NCBI RefSeq assembly: GCF_003202035.1
Contig: NZ_QJKC01000020.1
Location: 1-58,601 of the forward strand
Length of the DNA: 58,601 bases
From: Aquitalea magnusonii
Lineage (GTDB): Bacteria > Pseudomonadota > Gammaproteobacteria > Burkholderiales > Chromobacteriaceae
Direction of reading: 5' to 3'
Positions 8,877 to 16,504 of the stretch are shown here, one piece after another. Every line of letters starts with the position of its first letter. The first letter of the stretch is position 1. Made by a program: the position numbers and the translations under genes. Under the pieces are notes generated by a model. The model searched no databases, had not been told where the DNA came from, and saw only the letters and a program-made list of their open reading frames with translations.

Positions 8877-9265
8877 AGAATTCCCTTATTGCGGCATGCG
8901 CCGCCACGGCAGTGGTTGCAACCACCATTCCCTCCCATGCGGAAGAGGCTAGATGGTCTGTTTTGTCCAGAGCGCTCGCTGGCATCCCTTCTGTGGCGCA
9001 CGGCAACGCCCTGGCCGCCATTACAAACTGTGGCATGAAGGTGAAAAAAGCCGATTCCTGGATGGATGACATGCCGGACAAGCCAGGTTGGAAGTTGCTG
9101 CAGGTCATGGTCGACTTACCACCCATACCTGGCGACAAAGATCCTTACCCATACAAAGACGTGCTCCTGCGCTGGGAGATAAAGGGGAAAACGGCTATCC
9201 CCACATCTGGCACTGCCGAAACTGTTCAGCGCAGCAAAGAGATTCTGCACTGGCGTCGATGCTGA
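8873..9265 (+). CDS. Secreted small protein of unknown function, cargo cassette
   Basis: Starting at GTG 8873, which overlaps the previous stop, the 130-residue product begins with a clear signal peptide: basic MKNS, then LIAACAATAVVATTIPSHA, with likely cleavage after SHA. The mature ~107 residues are soluble-looking, with two Cys (NCGMKV and the C-terminal WRRC) that could form a disulphide in the periplasm. I recognise no family. An ATG at 8786 in the same frame would give an implausible N-terminus that hides the signal peptide. The strand and location suggest a lysogenic-conversion or exclusion gene (inference). Confidence 0.6.
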   Translation: MKNSLIAACAATAVVATTIPSHAEEARWSVLSRALAGIPSVAHGNALAAITNCGMKVKKADSWMDDMPDKPGWKLLQVMVDLPPIPGDKDPYPYKDVLLRWEIKGKTAIPTSGTAETVQRSKEILHWRRC

Positions 9266-9268
9266 TTT

Positions 9269-9766
9269 TTATACCTCCTGGTCATAGCCGAGTGCTGGAT
9301 GGATCTGCTCGCCGCCAAGCAGACCAGATAGTGCAGCCCGCCCGATTAATTTCAGCACGAAATCCTTGTTCCTGAATGCCGCAGGCCCCAGAACAGGGCG
9401 AGGCGGCATTTTTGAAGTACCGAACTCGTGATAGACCAGGATCCGGCCAGCCTCGGTGTCCCTGGCCCCGATCACAGCCTCAAGGCCGTTGACCTCGTGC
9501 GTGATCTCATTGGCCATTGCGCGTGTACGCTCGAGCGGCGAATCGGCAGGGTAGCCGAGCCGGGCTTTTTCCTGCTCGGTTGAGTCGGCCAGTTCGGCCC
9601 AGGCCGGGAAGGGGCCGACGGCGGCCTGGTACTGGCCAATTTCGTCTTTGGCGGTTTTCTCAATCCTCACTGCGCAGCGCTCCAGCCCCTTTTGAAGTTC
9701 ATGTGTGTGTATGGTTGGGAGTGCTGCGAAATGCAACGCCAAGTCGCCCAGGCTCTTAAACTCCAT
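9269..9766 (-). CDS. HK97 gp10-like minor tail protein
   Basis: The 165-residue product has the pattern of gp10-like or tail-completion proteins: an N-terminal helix with EKTAKDEIGQYQAA, a central domain and a C-terminal EFGTSKMPPRPVLGPAAF. The last matches the 'GT.kMPaRPfl.pA' signature of that family. Its start lies inside the end of the frameshifted chaperone frame. Placement between chaperone and tape measure is somewhat unusual, since gp10-like genes often precede the tube gene. Confidence 0.65.
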   Translation of the reverse strand: MEFKSLGDLALHFAALPTIHTHELQKGLERCAVRIEKTAKDEIGQYQAAVGPFPAWAELADSTEQEKARLGYPADSPLERTRAMANEITHEVNGLEAVIGARDTEAGRILVYHEFGTSKMPPRPVLGPAAFRNKDFVLKLIGRAALSGLLGGEQIHPALGYDQEV

Positions 9767-10333
9767 CTTGCTTGCGCTCCTTGAACTTCATCGCGGACCA
9801 ATCAAACTCGTTGCCTTCGAATGTTGAGAAAAGGATAGACATGGCGGCGCGTTCGATCCTGGTCAGCGCCACTTCTTCCCCAAACGCGACATTGAACGGA
9901 ACCCCGTTCCTCACCAACCAGCAGCGGTTTTCGAAATCGGGGTTCCTGGCTAGTTTTTTACTGCAGCCTTTTCCGCCTTCTCGGCTTCCTCCTGCTCCTT
10001 GGCTTTTGCTTCCATGTGCGCATGAATGGCGCGCAAACCCTCGCGACCCACGGCCGTGATGGCGGCCTCGACCTCCAGTTTGGTCTGCGGGATCACCAAG
10101 TGTTCGCCGTCTATCTTTGCAACCAGCACAGCCGGCATCACGTAGCCGAGCATGTAGGCTTGGTTTGCAGCGCCGTCGGCACCGACAGCCAGCACAATGC
10201 GGCTTTCCTGCAGAGGGCCGATCTCGCGGAGCTCAAGCGTGCGGCCCTTGCTGTCGACCACGCTATCCACGCTGGCCTGGGCGACGGTGGCCTCAACCTT
10301 CTTGTCGTGCACGGTCACTTTCGGGGTTGCCAT
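9756..10333 (-). CDS. Tail assembly chaperone, -1 frameshifted form (gpG-GT-like)
   Basis: If ribosomes slip -1 at the heptamer, translation continues for 65 sense codons to TAA 9758-9756, giving about 192 residues. The added part reads as a real protein: RNPDFENRCWLVRN, then EVALTRIERAAMS, ending FEGNEFDWSAMKFKERK. The aromatic/Met-rich ending of the 'F.W..M' type is what T-domains of chaperones show in many phages. It ends inside the gp10-like gene start. This second frame has no start codon of its own that would make sense. Confidence 0.82.
9898..9959 (-). promoter_or_regulatory. Programmed -1 ribosomal frameshift signal
   Basis: On the minus strand the heptamer A_AAA_AAC occupies 9959-9953 in the correct phase (codons GTA AAA AAC TAG). 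After a 6-nt spacer, GGAACCCCG (9946-9938) can pair perfectly with CGGGGTTCC (9906-9898), a 9-bp stem with a 31-nt loop that could fold further or form a pseudoknot. Heptamer, spacer length and stem together are the classic stimulatory arrangement. Confidence 0.85.
9950..10333 (-). CDS. Tail assembly chaperone, unshifted form
   Basis: The 127-residue product (MATPKVTVHDKKVEATVAQA) has an Asp/Glu/Lys/Ala-rich helical end and stops at TAG directly after an A_AAA_AAC slippery heptamer. It lies between tube and tape measure, where gpG-type chaperones that bind the tape measure are encoded. The normal product would be made in excess over the shifted product. See the separate entries for the frameshift signal and the extended protein. 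Confidence 0.82.
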   Translation of the reverse strand: MATPKVTVHDKKVEATVAQASVDSVVDSKGRTLELREIGPLQESRIVLAVGADGAANQAYMLGYVMPAVLVAKIDGEHLVIPQTKLEVEAAITAVGREGLRAIHAHMEAKAKEQEEAEKAEKAAVKN

Positions 10334-10765
10334 TTACGCTACCTTCCTGCGGCGCGAAGCCACAAACGAGAGTTTTTGGGAGATGGTGCTGTCGCCAGCC
10401 CACTTGCCGGCATCGTCCAGCTTCAGCAGCACGTCTTCGTAGCGCCACTGGGTGACACTGCCGTCCGGCTCCTGAATGGTCTCGGTGATGGTGATCGGCG
10501 TTTCCGGCAAGCCGGCGAAGTAGTTCTCTTCCAGCGAGGCGAAGTAGTCGTCGATCGCGCTGTTCATGCGCTCGGCCTCGAACGAGCCGCTCCAGCCGTC
10601 GAAGAAGCGCTGGTGGCGGGTCTGGCCGTTGATCAGCTTGATCTTCTTCTCCTGCACGTCCTGCTTGCTGGAAAAGTCCTTCAGCCCGGGGATGCGCAGC
10701 GGGCCGGCGGCCGTGATGAAGTCCAGCGAGACATCGCGCCCGGTCGAAAATTGTCCTTGGGACAT
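10334..10765 (-). CDS. Tail tube protein
   Basis: The 143-residue product (MSQGQFSTGRDVSLDFITAA, then HQRFFDGWSGSFEAERMNSA, then DGSVTQWRYEDVLLKLDDAG) looks like the XkdM/Mu gpM-type tube subunits. These polymerise inside the contractile sheath. The gene follows the sheath gene directly and precedes the chaperone, the conserved myovirus order. A GGAG ribosome site 8 nt upstream and an adjacent hairpin suggest high expression. Confidence 0.85.
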   Translation of the reverse strand: MSQGQFSTGRDVSLDFITAAGPLRIPGLKDFSSKQDVQEKKIKLINGQTRHQRFFDGWSGSFEAERMNSAIDDYFASLEENYFAGLPETPITITETIQEPDGSVTQWRYEDVLLKLDDAGKWAGDSTISQKLSFVASRRRKVA

Positions 10766-10787
10766 GGTTTAGTCTCCAGAAATGACG

Positions 10788-10811
10788 AAACCCCGCACTA
10801 TGGCGAGGCTT
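10788..10811 (-). terminator. Hairpin between sheath and tube genes
   Basis: On the minus strand CCTCGC and GCGGGG pair (one G-T wobble) around a 6-nt loop, flanked by AA/TT pairs and followed by TTTCGTCATTTCTGGAGAC, which ends in the tube ribosome site. It is probably an mRNA 3'-end stabiliser or partial terminator that sets the sheath-to-tube ratio. Confidence 0.55.
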
Positions 10812-10826
10812 CGCTGTAGGGGTGGA

Positions 10827-12380
10827 TCAGCGCGGCTTGCTGCTGACTTGCACGGTGACGGTCTGGCCGCCTTCCAGGTTGACCAGAAAGTAGAAGATCA
10901 CCGACAGATACTTCACCTGCACGTCGGCCTGCATGTAGCCAGCGGCCACGCGAGCGTCGGGGTTGTTTTCGGCATTCAGCTGCACGCTGAAAGCGGGGCC
11001 GCCGTTCACATCGCCGATCATTTTCTGCTGCTGGAGCGTCAACAGGAACGACTCGATCGCGCTCTTGGCTTCACGGCGCAGGTCCATGGTCTGGTTCTGG
11101 CCGATCACGTAGCCGAACGCACTGGCCAGCGTCAGCGCCAGAAAGTTCGTCATGCGCGTGTAGTTGTCGCCGTTGCGAGTCGGGTCGCTCGAACTGTTGC
11201 GGCCAGTCTGGCCGGCGTAGTAGCTGCCGCCCGGGGACGGGTTGCTGATCACGTCCAGGCGCGCGCCGACAATAGCGCCGATCTCCGCACCGCTGTACGG
11301 CTGGTTCTGTGCCACGCGCTGGGTGCCGGTGATATTGCCGAGGCGCTTGTTCAGCGTCGACACGTGCGGCGCCTGTGCTGCACATTGCGCAGCCAGGAAC
11401 GTGGCTGGTGCCAGCAGGCGGTTCTGAGTGTTGACGGTGTCGTTCCAGTACACCCAGTCGCCCACCAGTACCTTCATGTGCCAATCGTCGACGCCGGCCG
11501 TGTTCAGGCTGGTGGAAACGGTAGAGTACGAAGCACCGACGGGGCCTTGCGTGAAACCGTACACACCTTCGCCGGACGCGAAGGTCGAAATGTTCGGCCA
11601 CTGCGTCGAGTCGGTCAGATCCACCAGATTGAGTACCTGGACACCGGTGCCGCGCAGTGCGTACATCCCCTTGCGGGCGGTGCTGGTGCCGTCTACGCCC
11701 ACCAGCGTGGAATCGGTCACGCCGCCTGCGCCGTCGGTGCCACCGGCGAAAGTGTAGGTGTTGGTGGTGTTGGGCGCAGTGATGGACGTGCCGATGGTTG
11801 CGACCGCCAGTTGCGAGGGGCCACGGATACCGCTCAAGCCGTTGTTGACCGCGCTCACCAGGTTGGCCCAGAAGGTGGCTCCGCTGCCGCTGATGCCGTC
11901 AAACACTTCCGGGGTGAAGTTCGGCCGCAGAATGGTCAGCTTGAAGGTGTTTTGCTGGGTGCCCGCGGTGATCGTTGCCTGCAGCGTGTTGCCGACCGTG
12001 CCGGTATAGATGGCAGTCAGTGTTGCGCCGGTTACCGGCGTGCCCAGCGTATCCTTGAGCGCCACGCTGGCAGCTACGTCAGTGCCGTCAGTCACGCGCA
12101 CAATGCGCTGGTTGGCTGCGCCGAGCTGCAGGCCGATGGCGATGGCGGTGGCCAGGTCGTACTTGCGCACCTGCTGAACACCGAAAAAGTTCTGTGCATC
12201 GGTCGGGCTGCCCACCAGGGTCGCGCTATTGACCGGACCCCACGATGCCACGCCCACCTGGCCGTAAACGTCAGTCGGCACGCCGTTGATGATCCGGGTG
12301 CGCGGTGGCACCACCTGCACGTACAGGCCCGGCGTTTGCAGCGCTGCAGTGTTGATTTGTCCCAGCTGATAGATGGGCAT
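10827..12380 (-). CDS. Contractile tail sheath protein
   Basis: The 517-residue product contains sheath hallmarks: GLYVQVVPPRTRIINGVPTD near the start, WGPVNSATLVGSPTDAQNFF, a variable Thr/Gly-rich domain, and the conserved C-terminal region (RQ-containing NYTRMTNFLALTLASAFGYV and QNQTMDLRREAKSAIESFL). It surrounds the tube and contracts. The TTG at 12392 is rejected because ATG 12380 has GGAGA at 6-nt spacing. It follows the DUF2635 gene, as in Mu (gp38-gpL). Confidence 0.93.
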   Translation of the reverse strand: MPIYQLGQINTAALQTPGLYVQVVPPRTRIINGVPTDVYGQVGVASWGPVNSATLVGSPTDAQNFFGVQQVRKYDLATAIAIGLQLGAANQRIVRVTDGTDVAASVALKDTLGTPVTGATLTAIYTGTVGNTLQATITAGTQQNTFKLTILRPNFTPEVFDGISGSGATFWANLVSAVNNGLSGIRGPSQLAVATIGTSITAPNTTNTYTFAGGTDGAGGVTDSTLVGVDGTSTARKGMYALRGTGVQVLNLVDLTDSTQWPNISTFASGEGVYGFTQGPVGASYSTVSTSLNTAGVDDWHMKVLVGDWVYWNDTVNTQNRLLAPATFLAAQCAAQAPHVSTLNKRLGNITGTQRVAQNQPYSGAEIGAIVGARLDVISNPSPGGSYYAGQTGRNSSSDPTRNGDNYTRMTNFLALTLASAFGYVIGQNQTMDLRREAKSAIESFLLTLQQQKMIGDVNGGPAFSVQLNAENNPDARVAAGYMQADVQVKYLSVIFYFLVNLEGGQTVTVQVSSKPR

Positions 12381-12402
12381 TCGTGTCTCCAAAAATGAGA
12401 AG

Positions 12403-12420
12403 ACCCGGCAATGGCCGGGT
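12403..12420 (-). terminator. Hairpin before the sheath gene
   Basis: A perfect 7-bp inverted repeat ACCCGGC/GCCGGGT with a 4-nt loop is followed on the minus strand by CTTCTCATTTTTGGAGACA, ending in the sheath ribosome site. It lies between the DUF2635 and sheath genes and belongs to the recurrent hairpin/T-rich/TGGAGA leader family of this operon. Confidence 0.65.
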
Positions 12421-12449
12421 CATCGGGGGAGCGGGAAGCTGTCTGGTGC

Positions 12450-12614
12450 TTACTGCTGCGCAGCGGACACCTTGTTGACGTGGTGGGCGTTCTCCGACTC
12501 GAGAACACGCGCAATCTCGTCGGTATCGCTGATCTGCATGCCGCGCTGGTAATCGCCGAACGGGTGAATGACCACCAGCACGAATGCCGGGGCCGAAGTT
12601 TGCTTGTCTGCCAT
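12450..12614 (-). CDS. Small DUF2635-like protein (Mu gp38 family)
   Basis: The 54-residue product (MADKQTSAPAFVLVVIHPFG ... HHVNKVSAAQQ) starts at ATG 12614 behind GAGGA. An upstream in-frame extension to 12833 overlaps the preceding gene out of frame and is rejected. Its size, a VIHPFG..QRG motif and its place immediately before the sheath gene fit DUF2635 proteins of Mu-like phages. Their function is unknown. Confidence 0.65.
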   Translation of the reverse strand: MADKQTSAPAFVLVVIHPFGDYQRGMQISDTDEIARVLESENAHHVNKVSAAQQ

Positions 12615-12622
12615 GGGGTTCC

Positions 12623-13450
12623 TCATACGGTACGGGACGCCGATCCGGCGCCGGATGGTGTGATGTTTTCGATGCCGGCCAGCACCTGCGCGGCCTGTGC
12701 TTGTTTGGTTACGGCGTATTCCACTGTGACGAAGATATCGCGCTTGTACAGCCGGGACTTCTGCTTCTCGTCCGAGTCGTGGCCACCGCGATAGATCAGC
12801 CGCGCCGCGGTACCGTCGGGCATCTGGAGCCACGCCGTGTCCATCAGTGCCGGGACAATCGCTTGAGCCAGTCCTGAGCGGCGGCCAGGGTCGTCTGCCC
12901 AGATTGTGAGCTGGAAGCGCTTCTCGATGCGGCCGATTTCCTGCTGCACCGTTGCGAAGCCGCCGACGCGCGCAATCACGCTGTAGGCGGTCGGAATGGT
13001 CAGGATAGAGCCGGTGCTAGTAGCGGCTGGATAATTGCTATGGAGCAAAGTTGCCAGGGCCGCGGCGATGCTGTTGAGCGTGTCCGCCGGCTGCACGGCG
13101 TAGGCGTAGGGCTTTCCGTTGACCAGCAGCATTACATTTTGTGGAACCGAGACCGTGCCGGACAGCGCTACCGCGTTGCCAGTCACTGCGGCCGCCAGCG
13201 TGACCGAAGCTGGCGTGACGGTGTTCCAGCGCCGCATGAAGCGCGTGGTGTTGCGCTCGGTTTCATGGGCGAACACGCTGATGTGCGCACGTTGCTGTGC
13301 GAGGTCTGCCTCCAGCACGTTCGGCACCGGCCAGCCGGGGTATATCTTCACTGGCGTGCCGCTGATGCTGGGAGCTGCTGTGCCATTCGGATAGACAATG
13401 CCAGCGGCGAGGCCGGCCAGGGCGTTGAGGACATCGGTAACGTCAGCCAT
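12623..13450 (-). CDS. Tail terminator-like protein (Mu gp37 position)
   Basis: The 275-residue product has an N-terminal part (YPNGTAAPSISGTPVKIYPG, NVLEADLAQQRAHISVFA), a central Ala/Ser-rich insertion and a C-terminal part (GRIEKRFQLTIWADDPGRRS, LYKRDIFVTVEYAVT). The two outer parts look like phage tail-terminator or completion proteins, which cap the tube and join it to the head. Position two genes before the sheath agrees. The assignment is by position and overall character, with moderate certainty. Confidence 0.55.
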   Translation of the reverse strand: MADVTDVLNALAGLAAGIVYPNGTAAPSISGTPVKIYPGWPVPNVLEADLAQQRAHISVFAHETERNTTRFMRRWNTVTPASVTLAAAVTGNAVALSGTVSVPQNVMLLVNGKPYAYAVQPADTLNSIAAALATLLHSNYPAATSTGSILTIPTAYSVIARVGGFATVQQEIGRIEKRFQLTIWADDPGRRSGLAQAIVPALMDTAWLQMPDGTAARLIYRGGHDSDEKQKSRLYKRDIFVTVEYAVTKQAQAAQVLAGIENITPSGAGSASRTV

Positions 13451-13451
13451 A

Positions 13452-14093
13452 TCACACCTGCGACTGCATGGCGGTGATCCGCCAGCCCATGTCGGTCAAT
13501 TCGGCGCTGGAAACGGTATAGCGCCGCCCGATGTCATCCGTGATGATGTCGGATGTGCGCAGCACGATACCGGGCCATGCCGGCATCAGGATTGCCCACC
13601 ATGGCGTCCGGACATCGCCCGGCAGCTTGGCATCGTTCTGCTCACCCTTCGTGCCCTGCAACACGCTGGCCGGCCAGTCGGACATCAGCACCTGCTCGGT
13701 GCCAGTCGTATCGCCGCCATAGCCAACCTGGCCGACACCGCTGTCCATGCTGACGCGCAGCACGGAAACCAGTCGCTCAGCCTGAATGCAGTAGATTGGT
13801 AGCGTCTTCTGCATTGCCGCAATGAAGAACGTGCCTTGCACGCCAACCAGGATGTCTCCGGGCTGCGTCTGGTTACCGTCAAACAGACCCATCCATGTCG
13901 GGTCGCCATATTCATTCGGCTTGCTATAGCGGAAGCCATTGTCAGAGAAGCTGGCTGGGATGGTCTTGATTGCTGCAGCCTGCAGGGGCATGAGTGGCGA
14001 AGATGGGCGGTATATCTGACATGGGAAGCCAATACGCTTGGCCGCCTGCCCATAGCCGGTGTAAATCTTGGCCTGAAGGGTTGCACCGTCCAT
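13452..14093 (-). CDS. Phage head-tail region protein, unknown
   Basis: The 213-residue product (MDGATLQAKIYTGYGQAAKR, then KPNEYGDPTWMGLFDGNQTQPGD split around WMGLFDG, and IGRRYTVSSAELTDMGWRIT) is soluble-looking with no membrane segments. Similar proteins of this length with the DGNQTQPGDI motif occur in head-tail joining regions of myophages (recall only). It stands between the small 86-aa gene and the terminator-like gene. A neck or head-completion role is inferred from context. Confidence 0.55.
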   Translation of the reverse strand: MDGATLQAKIYTGYGQAAKRIGFPCQIYRPSSPLMPLQAAAIKTIPASFSDNGFRYSKPNEYGDPTWMGLFDGNQTQPGDILVGVQGTFFIAAMQKTLPIYCIQAERLVSVLRVSMDSGVGQVGYGGDTTGTEQVLMSDWPASVLQGTKGEQNDAKLPGDVRTPWWAILMPAWPGIVLRTSDIITDDIGRRYTVSSAELTDMGWRITAMQSQV

Positions 14094-14353
14094 TACTCGT
14101 CCTCGCCAGGTAGGAGGTATTCAACCCGAGATGAGATGAAGAGGCGCATGTAATCGCGCTTCAGCACCTCCAGGGCGCCGATCATGCCCATTCGACTTGC
14201 AGAATCATCCAGTACGGGGAATTTGTCGAAAAAACAACCGCGTTCATCCTCGATGATGATGGCGAACTGTTTTACGCGCCCCTCCAGGATCATTTGCACC
14301 AGGACCCGAACTTCTTCCGGCATTGCATCGACAGGCTGGATGTCACTGTTCAC
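14093..14353 (-). CDS. Small acidic phage protein, unknown
   Basis: The 86-residue product (PEEVRVLVQMILEGRVKQFAI, then a C-terminal MRLFISSRVEYLLPGEDE) is acidic and probably helical with one beta hairpin. The frame opens with GTG 14353 just below the previous stop; an internal ATG at residue 10 is an alternative. It overlaps the next gene start by one base. I do not recognise it. Confidence 0.5.
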   Translation of the reverse strand: MNSDIQPVDAMPEEVRVLVQMILEGRVKQFAIIIEDERGCFFDKFPVLDDSASRMGMIGALEVLKRDYMRLFISSRVEYLLPGEDE

Positions 14354-14354
14354 A

Positions 14355-14738
14355 TCACACCACCAGTCTTACAGATCCGCCACTGCCCAAGCCTGGCCCG
14401 GGCGGAATGCCCATGAAGGCACACAGTTCGCGGCGATAGTGGGAGAAGAGGGCGACACGGTCGGCCACCTCGTTCGCGTTGTGTTTCCAAACAGCGGCTT
14501 GCTCCGTGTCCAGATTGGCGCGCGCCCCCGGCACGTCACTTTCAAGCAGGTAGAGGTTTGCCAGATAGGTGGTGCGGGTTACCGCCTCTTCTTCAGCCAG
14601 CATGTTGTTCAGCTTGTACTCCAGAATGCCGTAAGCCGTGCTGAAGCGCGTACCGCTGGCCGGGGTGTACTGCGAGCCGAACATGCCATATCCGCAGAAG
14701 CGGCGGACATCGACCTTTTCTGCGGTGGTGAATGCCAT
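14355..14738 (-). CDS. Head-tail connector region protein
   Basis: The 127-residue product (MAFTTAEKVDVRRFCGYGMF ... LANLYLLESDVPGARANLDT ... YRRELCAFMGIPPGPGLGSG) is mainly helical. Its size and position two genes after the major capsid gene match the small connector/adaptor proteins of tailed phages, which form the ring below the portal. The family was not identified by name, so the role is positional inference. Confidence 0.5.
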   Translation of the reverse strand: MAFTTAEKVDVRRFCGYGMFGSQYTPASGTRFSTAYGILEYKLNNMLAEEEAVTRTTYLANLYLLESDVPGARANLDTEQAAVWKHNANEVADRVALFSHYRRELCAFMGIPPGPGLGSGGSVRLVV

Positions 14739-14741
14739 GCT

Positions 14742-15020
14742 TTACTCCGGAATTACGTGTTCAGCGCCGAAATCAACCAGCAGCTTGATTTCGTCAGCAT
14801 CGGTAACGACCTGGCCAGCCTGCCACATGCGCAGGTTTTTGCTTTCGTCGTAGAAGCCAAAAGGGCAGGTCAGGGCGATCAGCGCGGGCAGTTCGGCCGG
14901 CGAGATAGCCTCCTGATCAGTATTGGCCTCCGTGGTGGGAGTGCCGTCAGTTTCGCCAGCACCCTGAAGCAAGTCAGCACCGGGCTCAGCTTGTGCTTTG
15001 GGGGGAGTCTTCGTTGCCAT
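14742..15020 (-). CDS. Small phage protein with Pro/Ala/Thr-rich N-terminus
   Basis: The 92-residue product starts at ATG 15020 with GGAGG five bases upstream (MATKTPPKAQAEPGADLLQG). The low-complexity N-terminal half is followed by a compact C-terminus (CPFGFYDESKNLRMWQAGQV, then DADEIKLLVDFGAEHVIP) resembling small proteins encoded just after capsid genes. A 22-bp sequence that contains its own ribosome site is repeated in frame 99 bp downstream. Function unknown. Confidence 0.55.
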   Translation of the reverse strand: MATKTPPKAQAEPGADLLQGAGETDGTPTTEANTDQEAISPAELPALIALTCPFGFYDESKNLRMWQAGQVVTDADEIKLLVDFGAEHVIPE

Positions 15021-15042
15021 ATTGGCCTCCGTGGTGGGAGTG
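14922..15042. repeat. 22-bp direct repeat spanning a ribosome site and reused as coding sequence
   Basis: The sequence attggcctccgtggtgggag plus tg occurs at 14922-14943 and 15021-15042, exactly 99 bp apart. The copy at 15021 supplies the GGAGG and upstream leader of the 92-residue gene. The other copy lies inside that gene in the same phase and encodes TPTTEAN. It suggests a short tandem duplication that built the low-complexity N-terminus. Confidence 0.85.
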
Positions 15043-15076
15043 GTGGCCCAGCGCATGAGCGCCAGGCCGCTACCAG

Positions 15077-16435
15077 TTAGCCAGCGTGTTCGATCACGAC
15101 AGCGCGCTTCAGGTACTGGCTACCTGCGGTCGGGATGATGGTCTGGTTCGCAGTGGCATCAGTCGGTGCGACAAAGCCGCCAATCCAGAACCAGGACTGC
15201 GCAACGATCTGTTGCAGGCGGTCCAGCGGGCCACGAGTGACCTGCACCACACCGTCGACAACCTGCACTTCGGAGTTGATGCCCCAGGTTTCGTGGGCCT
15301 TCTGCTCCATCCCGGCAAAGTCGCCTTCCACCAGGGCGCCGGGGGCGCACAGAATCGGGCGGCGAGTACGAACAGGGACATTGCTGCCGGCAGCTTGTAC
15401 CAGCGCTTCAGTGGTGGGAATGAAGTTCACGCCCATCAGCTGGAATACCTTGCCTTGACGGGCTTCCGGCGAGCCGTATTGGCCTTGGTACATCAGCTTG
15501 AAGTCCTGGTCAGCGAACAGCTGGCGCATGGACACGTTATCCAGGTAGAAATTGAACATTTCATCCTGCATGCCGGTGTTGTTGCGCAAGGTAGCAACTG
15601 CATCCTCGATGGTGCCGAGGGTCAGCACATCGGAAGAAGTCAGGGCGGAAGTGGCAGTAGTCGAACCCTGCGCGCTGCCGCCATACCACTTGCCGTTCGG
15701 GCGAACCAGCGCCGGGGCGTTCAGGTGGATGACGGCATTCAGTGCAGTGCCATCGGCTACGGTCACGTTGCCAGAGAAAGTCAGCGTACCGGAGGTGCCA
15801 CCAAAAGCAGCCACCGACGATACGTTGGAGCCATCCACGGCGACACCGGTCAGGGTGTAGACGTTCGAACCGATCAGCACCTGAGCAGTATTGGTGCCGG
15901 ATACGGGGACAAACTGGCCATTGACCAGCACGGTAGCGAAGCCGCGCACGTCATCCACGTTAATGGTGGCGGCCGGAGCGCCCAGGGTGGTGCGGACGCG
16001 AGTCTGGCCGCCCATGTAAGCGTTGAACAGCGCATTGCGTGCGATGCGATCCAGCGACTGGCGCGCCTGAATACCATTGGTCTGGGCGTTTTTCAGGAAC
16101 TGATTCGCGATGCCTACCTGAGAGGTGATTACGTTCAGGTCGATGGTATCGGCGTACTGGTTGATGCCCAGCGTGTATTGCTCCACCGTGAACGCGGACG
16201 GGGTCAGGCCATTGTCCAGGTTGGTGTTGCTGGATGCGGTCAGCGGGGTGGTGACCGGGGCTTTCAGACCGGTACGGGTCTTGGTGACGGTTTCACCGAC
16301 GTTGATGGCGACCGGCTCACGGTCGGCCACGGCGCGATAGCCCAGGGCGGAAGTAAGGCCATCATGGAATTCGCGCTCCAGGAAGCCTTGTTGAATGATC
16401 GGCTGCAGCGCCGTCGGCATATTCTGAATGGGCAT
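15077..16435 (-). CDS. Major capsid protein (HK97-like) with inserted domain
   Basis: The 452-residue product begins MPIQNMPTALQPIIQQGFLE and contains DREPVAINVGETVTKTRTG and LGINQYADTIDLNVITSQVG. The latter resembles the E-loop and P-domain region of capsid proteins of this phage type. A Thr/Gly/Val-rich stretch from about residue 170 to 255 (VSGTNTAQVLIGSNVYTLTG, then AAFGGTSGTLTFSG) looks like an Ig-like or surface domain inserted into the A/P core. The scaffold gene lies directly upstream, as expected. Start ATG 16435 has TGGAG at suitable spacing. Confidence 0.85.
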   Translation of the reverse strand: MPIQNMPTALQPIIQQGFLEREFHDGLTSALGYRAVADREPVAINVGETVTKTRTGLKAPVTTPLTASSNTNLDNGLTPSAFTVEQYTLGINQYADTIDLNVITSQVGIANQFLKNAQTNGIQARQSLDRIARNALFNAYMGGQTRVRTTLGAPAATINVDDVRGFATVLVNGQFVPVSGTNTAQVLIGSNVYTLTGVAVDGSNVSSVAAFGGTSGTLTFSGNVTVADGTALNAVIHLNAPALVRPNGKWYGGSAQGSTTATSALTSSDVLTLGTIEDAVATLRNNTGMQDEMFNFYLDNVSMRQLFADQDFKLMYQGQYGSPEARQGKVFQLMGVNFIPTTEALVQAAGSNVPVRTRRPILCAPGALVEGDFAGMEQKAHETWGINSEVQVVDGVVQVTRGPLDRLQQIVAQSWFWIGGFVAPTDATANQTIIPTAGSQYLKRAVVIEHAG

Positions 16436-16504
16436 GGTTGCTCCAGTTGAATGAGATGGTTTTCATTCCCCTGGGCGTCTTGCCCCGATGGGAGATGGCT
16501 TCGG

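Noticed and set aside
10782-12398. 538-codon open frame on the plus strand
   Set aside because: It is antisense to the sheath gene, has His/Gly/Val/Arg-rich composition typical of reverse-frame reading of GC-rich coding DNA, and no recognisable motif.
12450-12833. 127-residue form of the DUF2635-like gene
   Set aside because: The extension lies wholly over the preceding gene in another frame and is Arg-rich shadow sequence.
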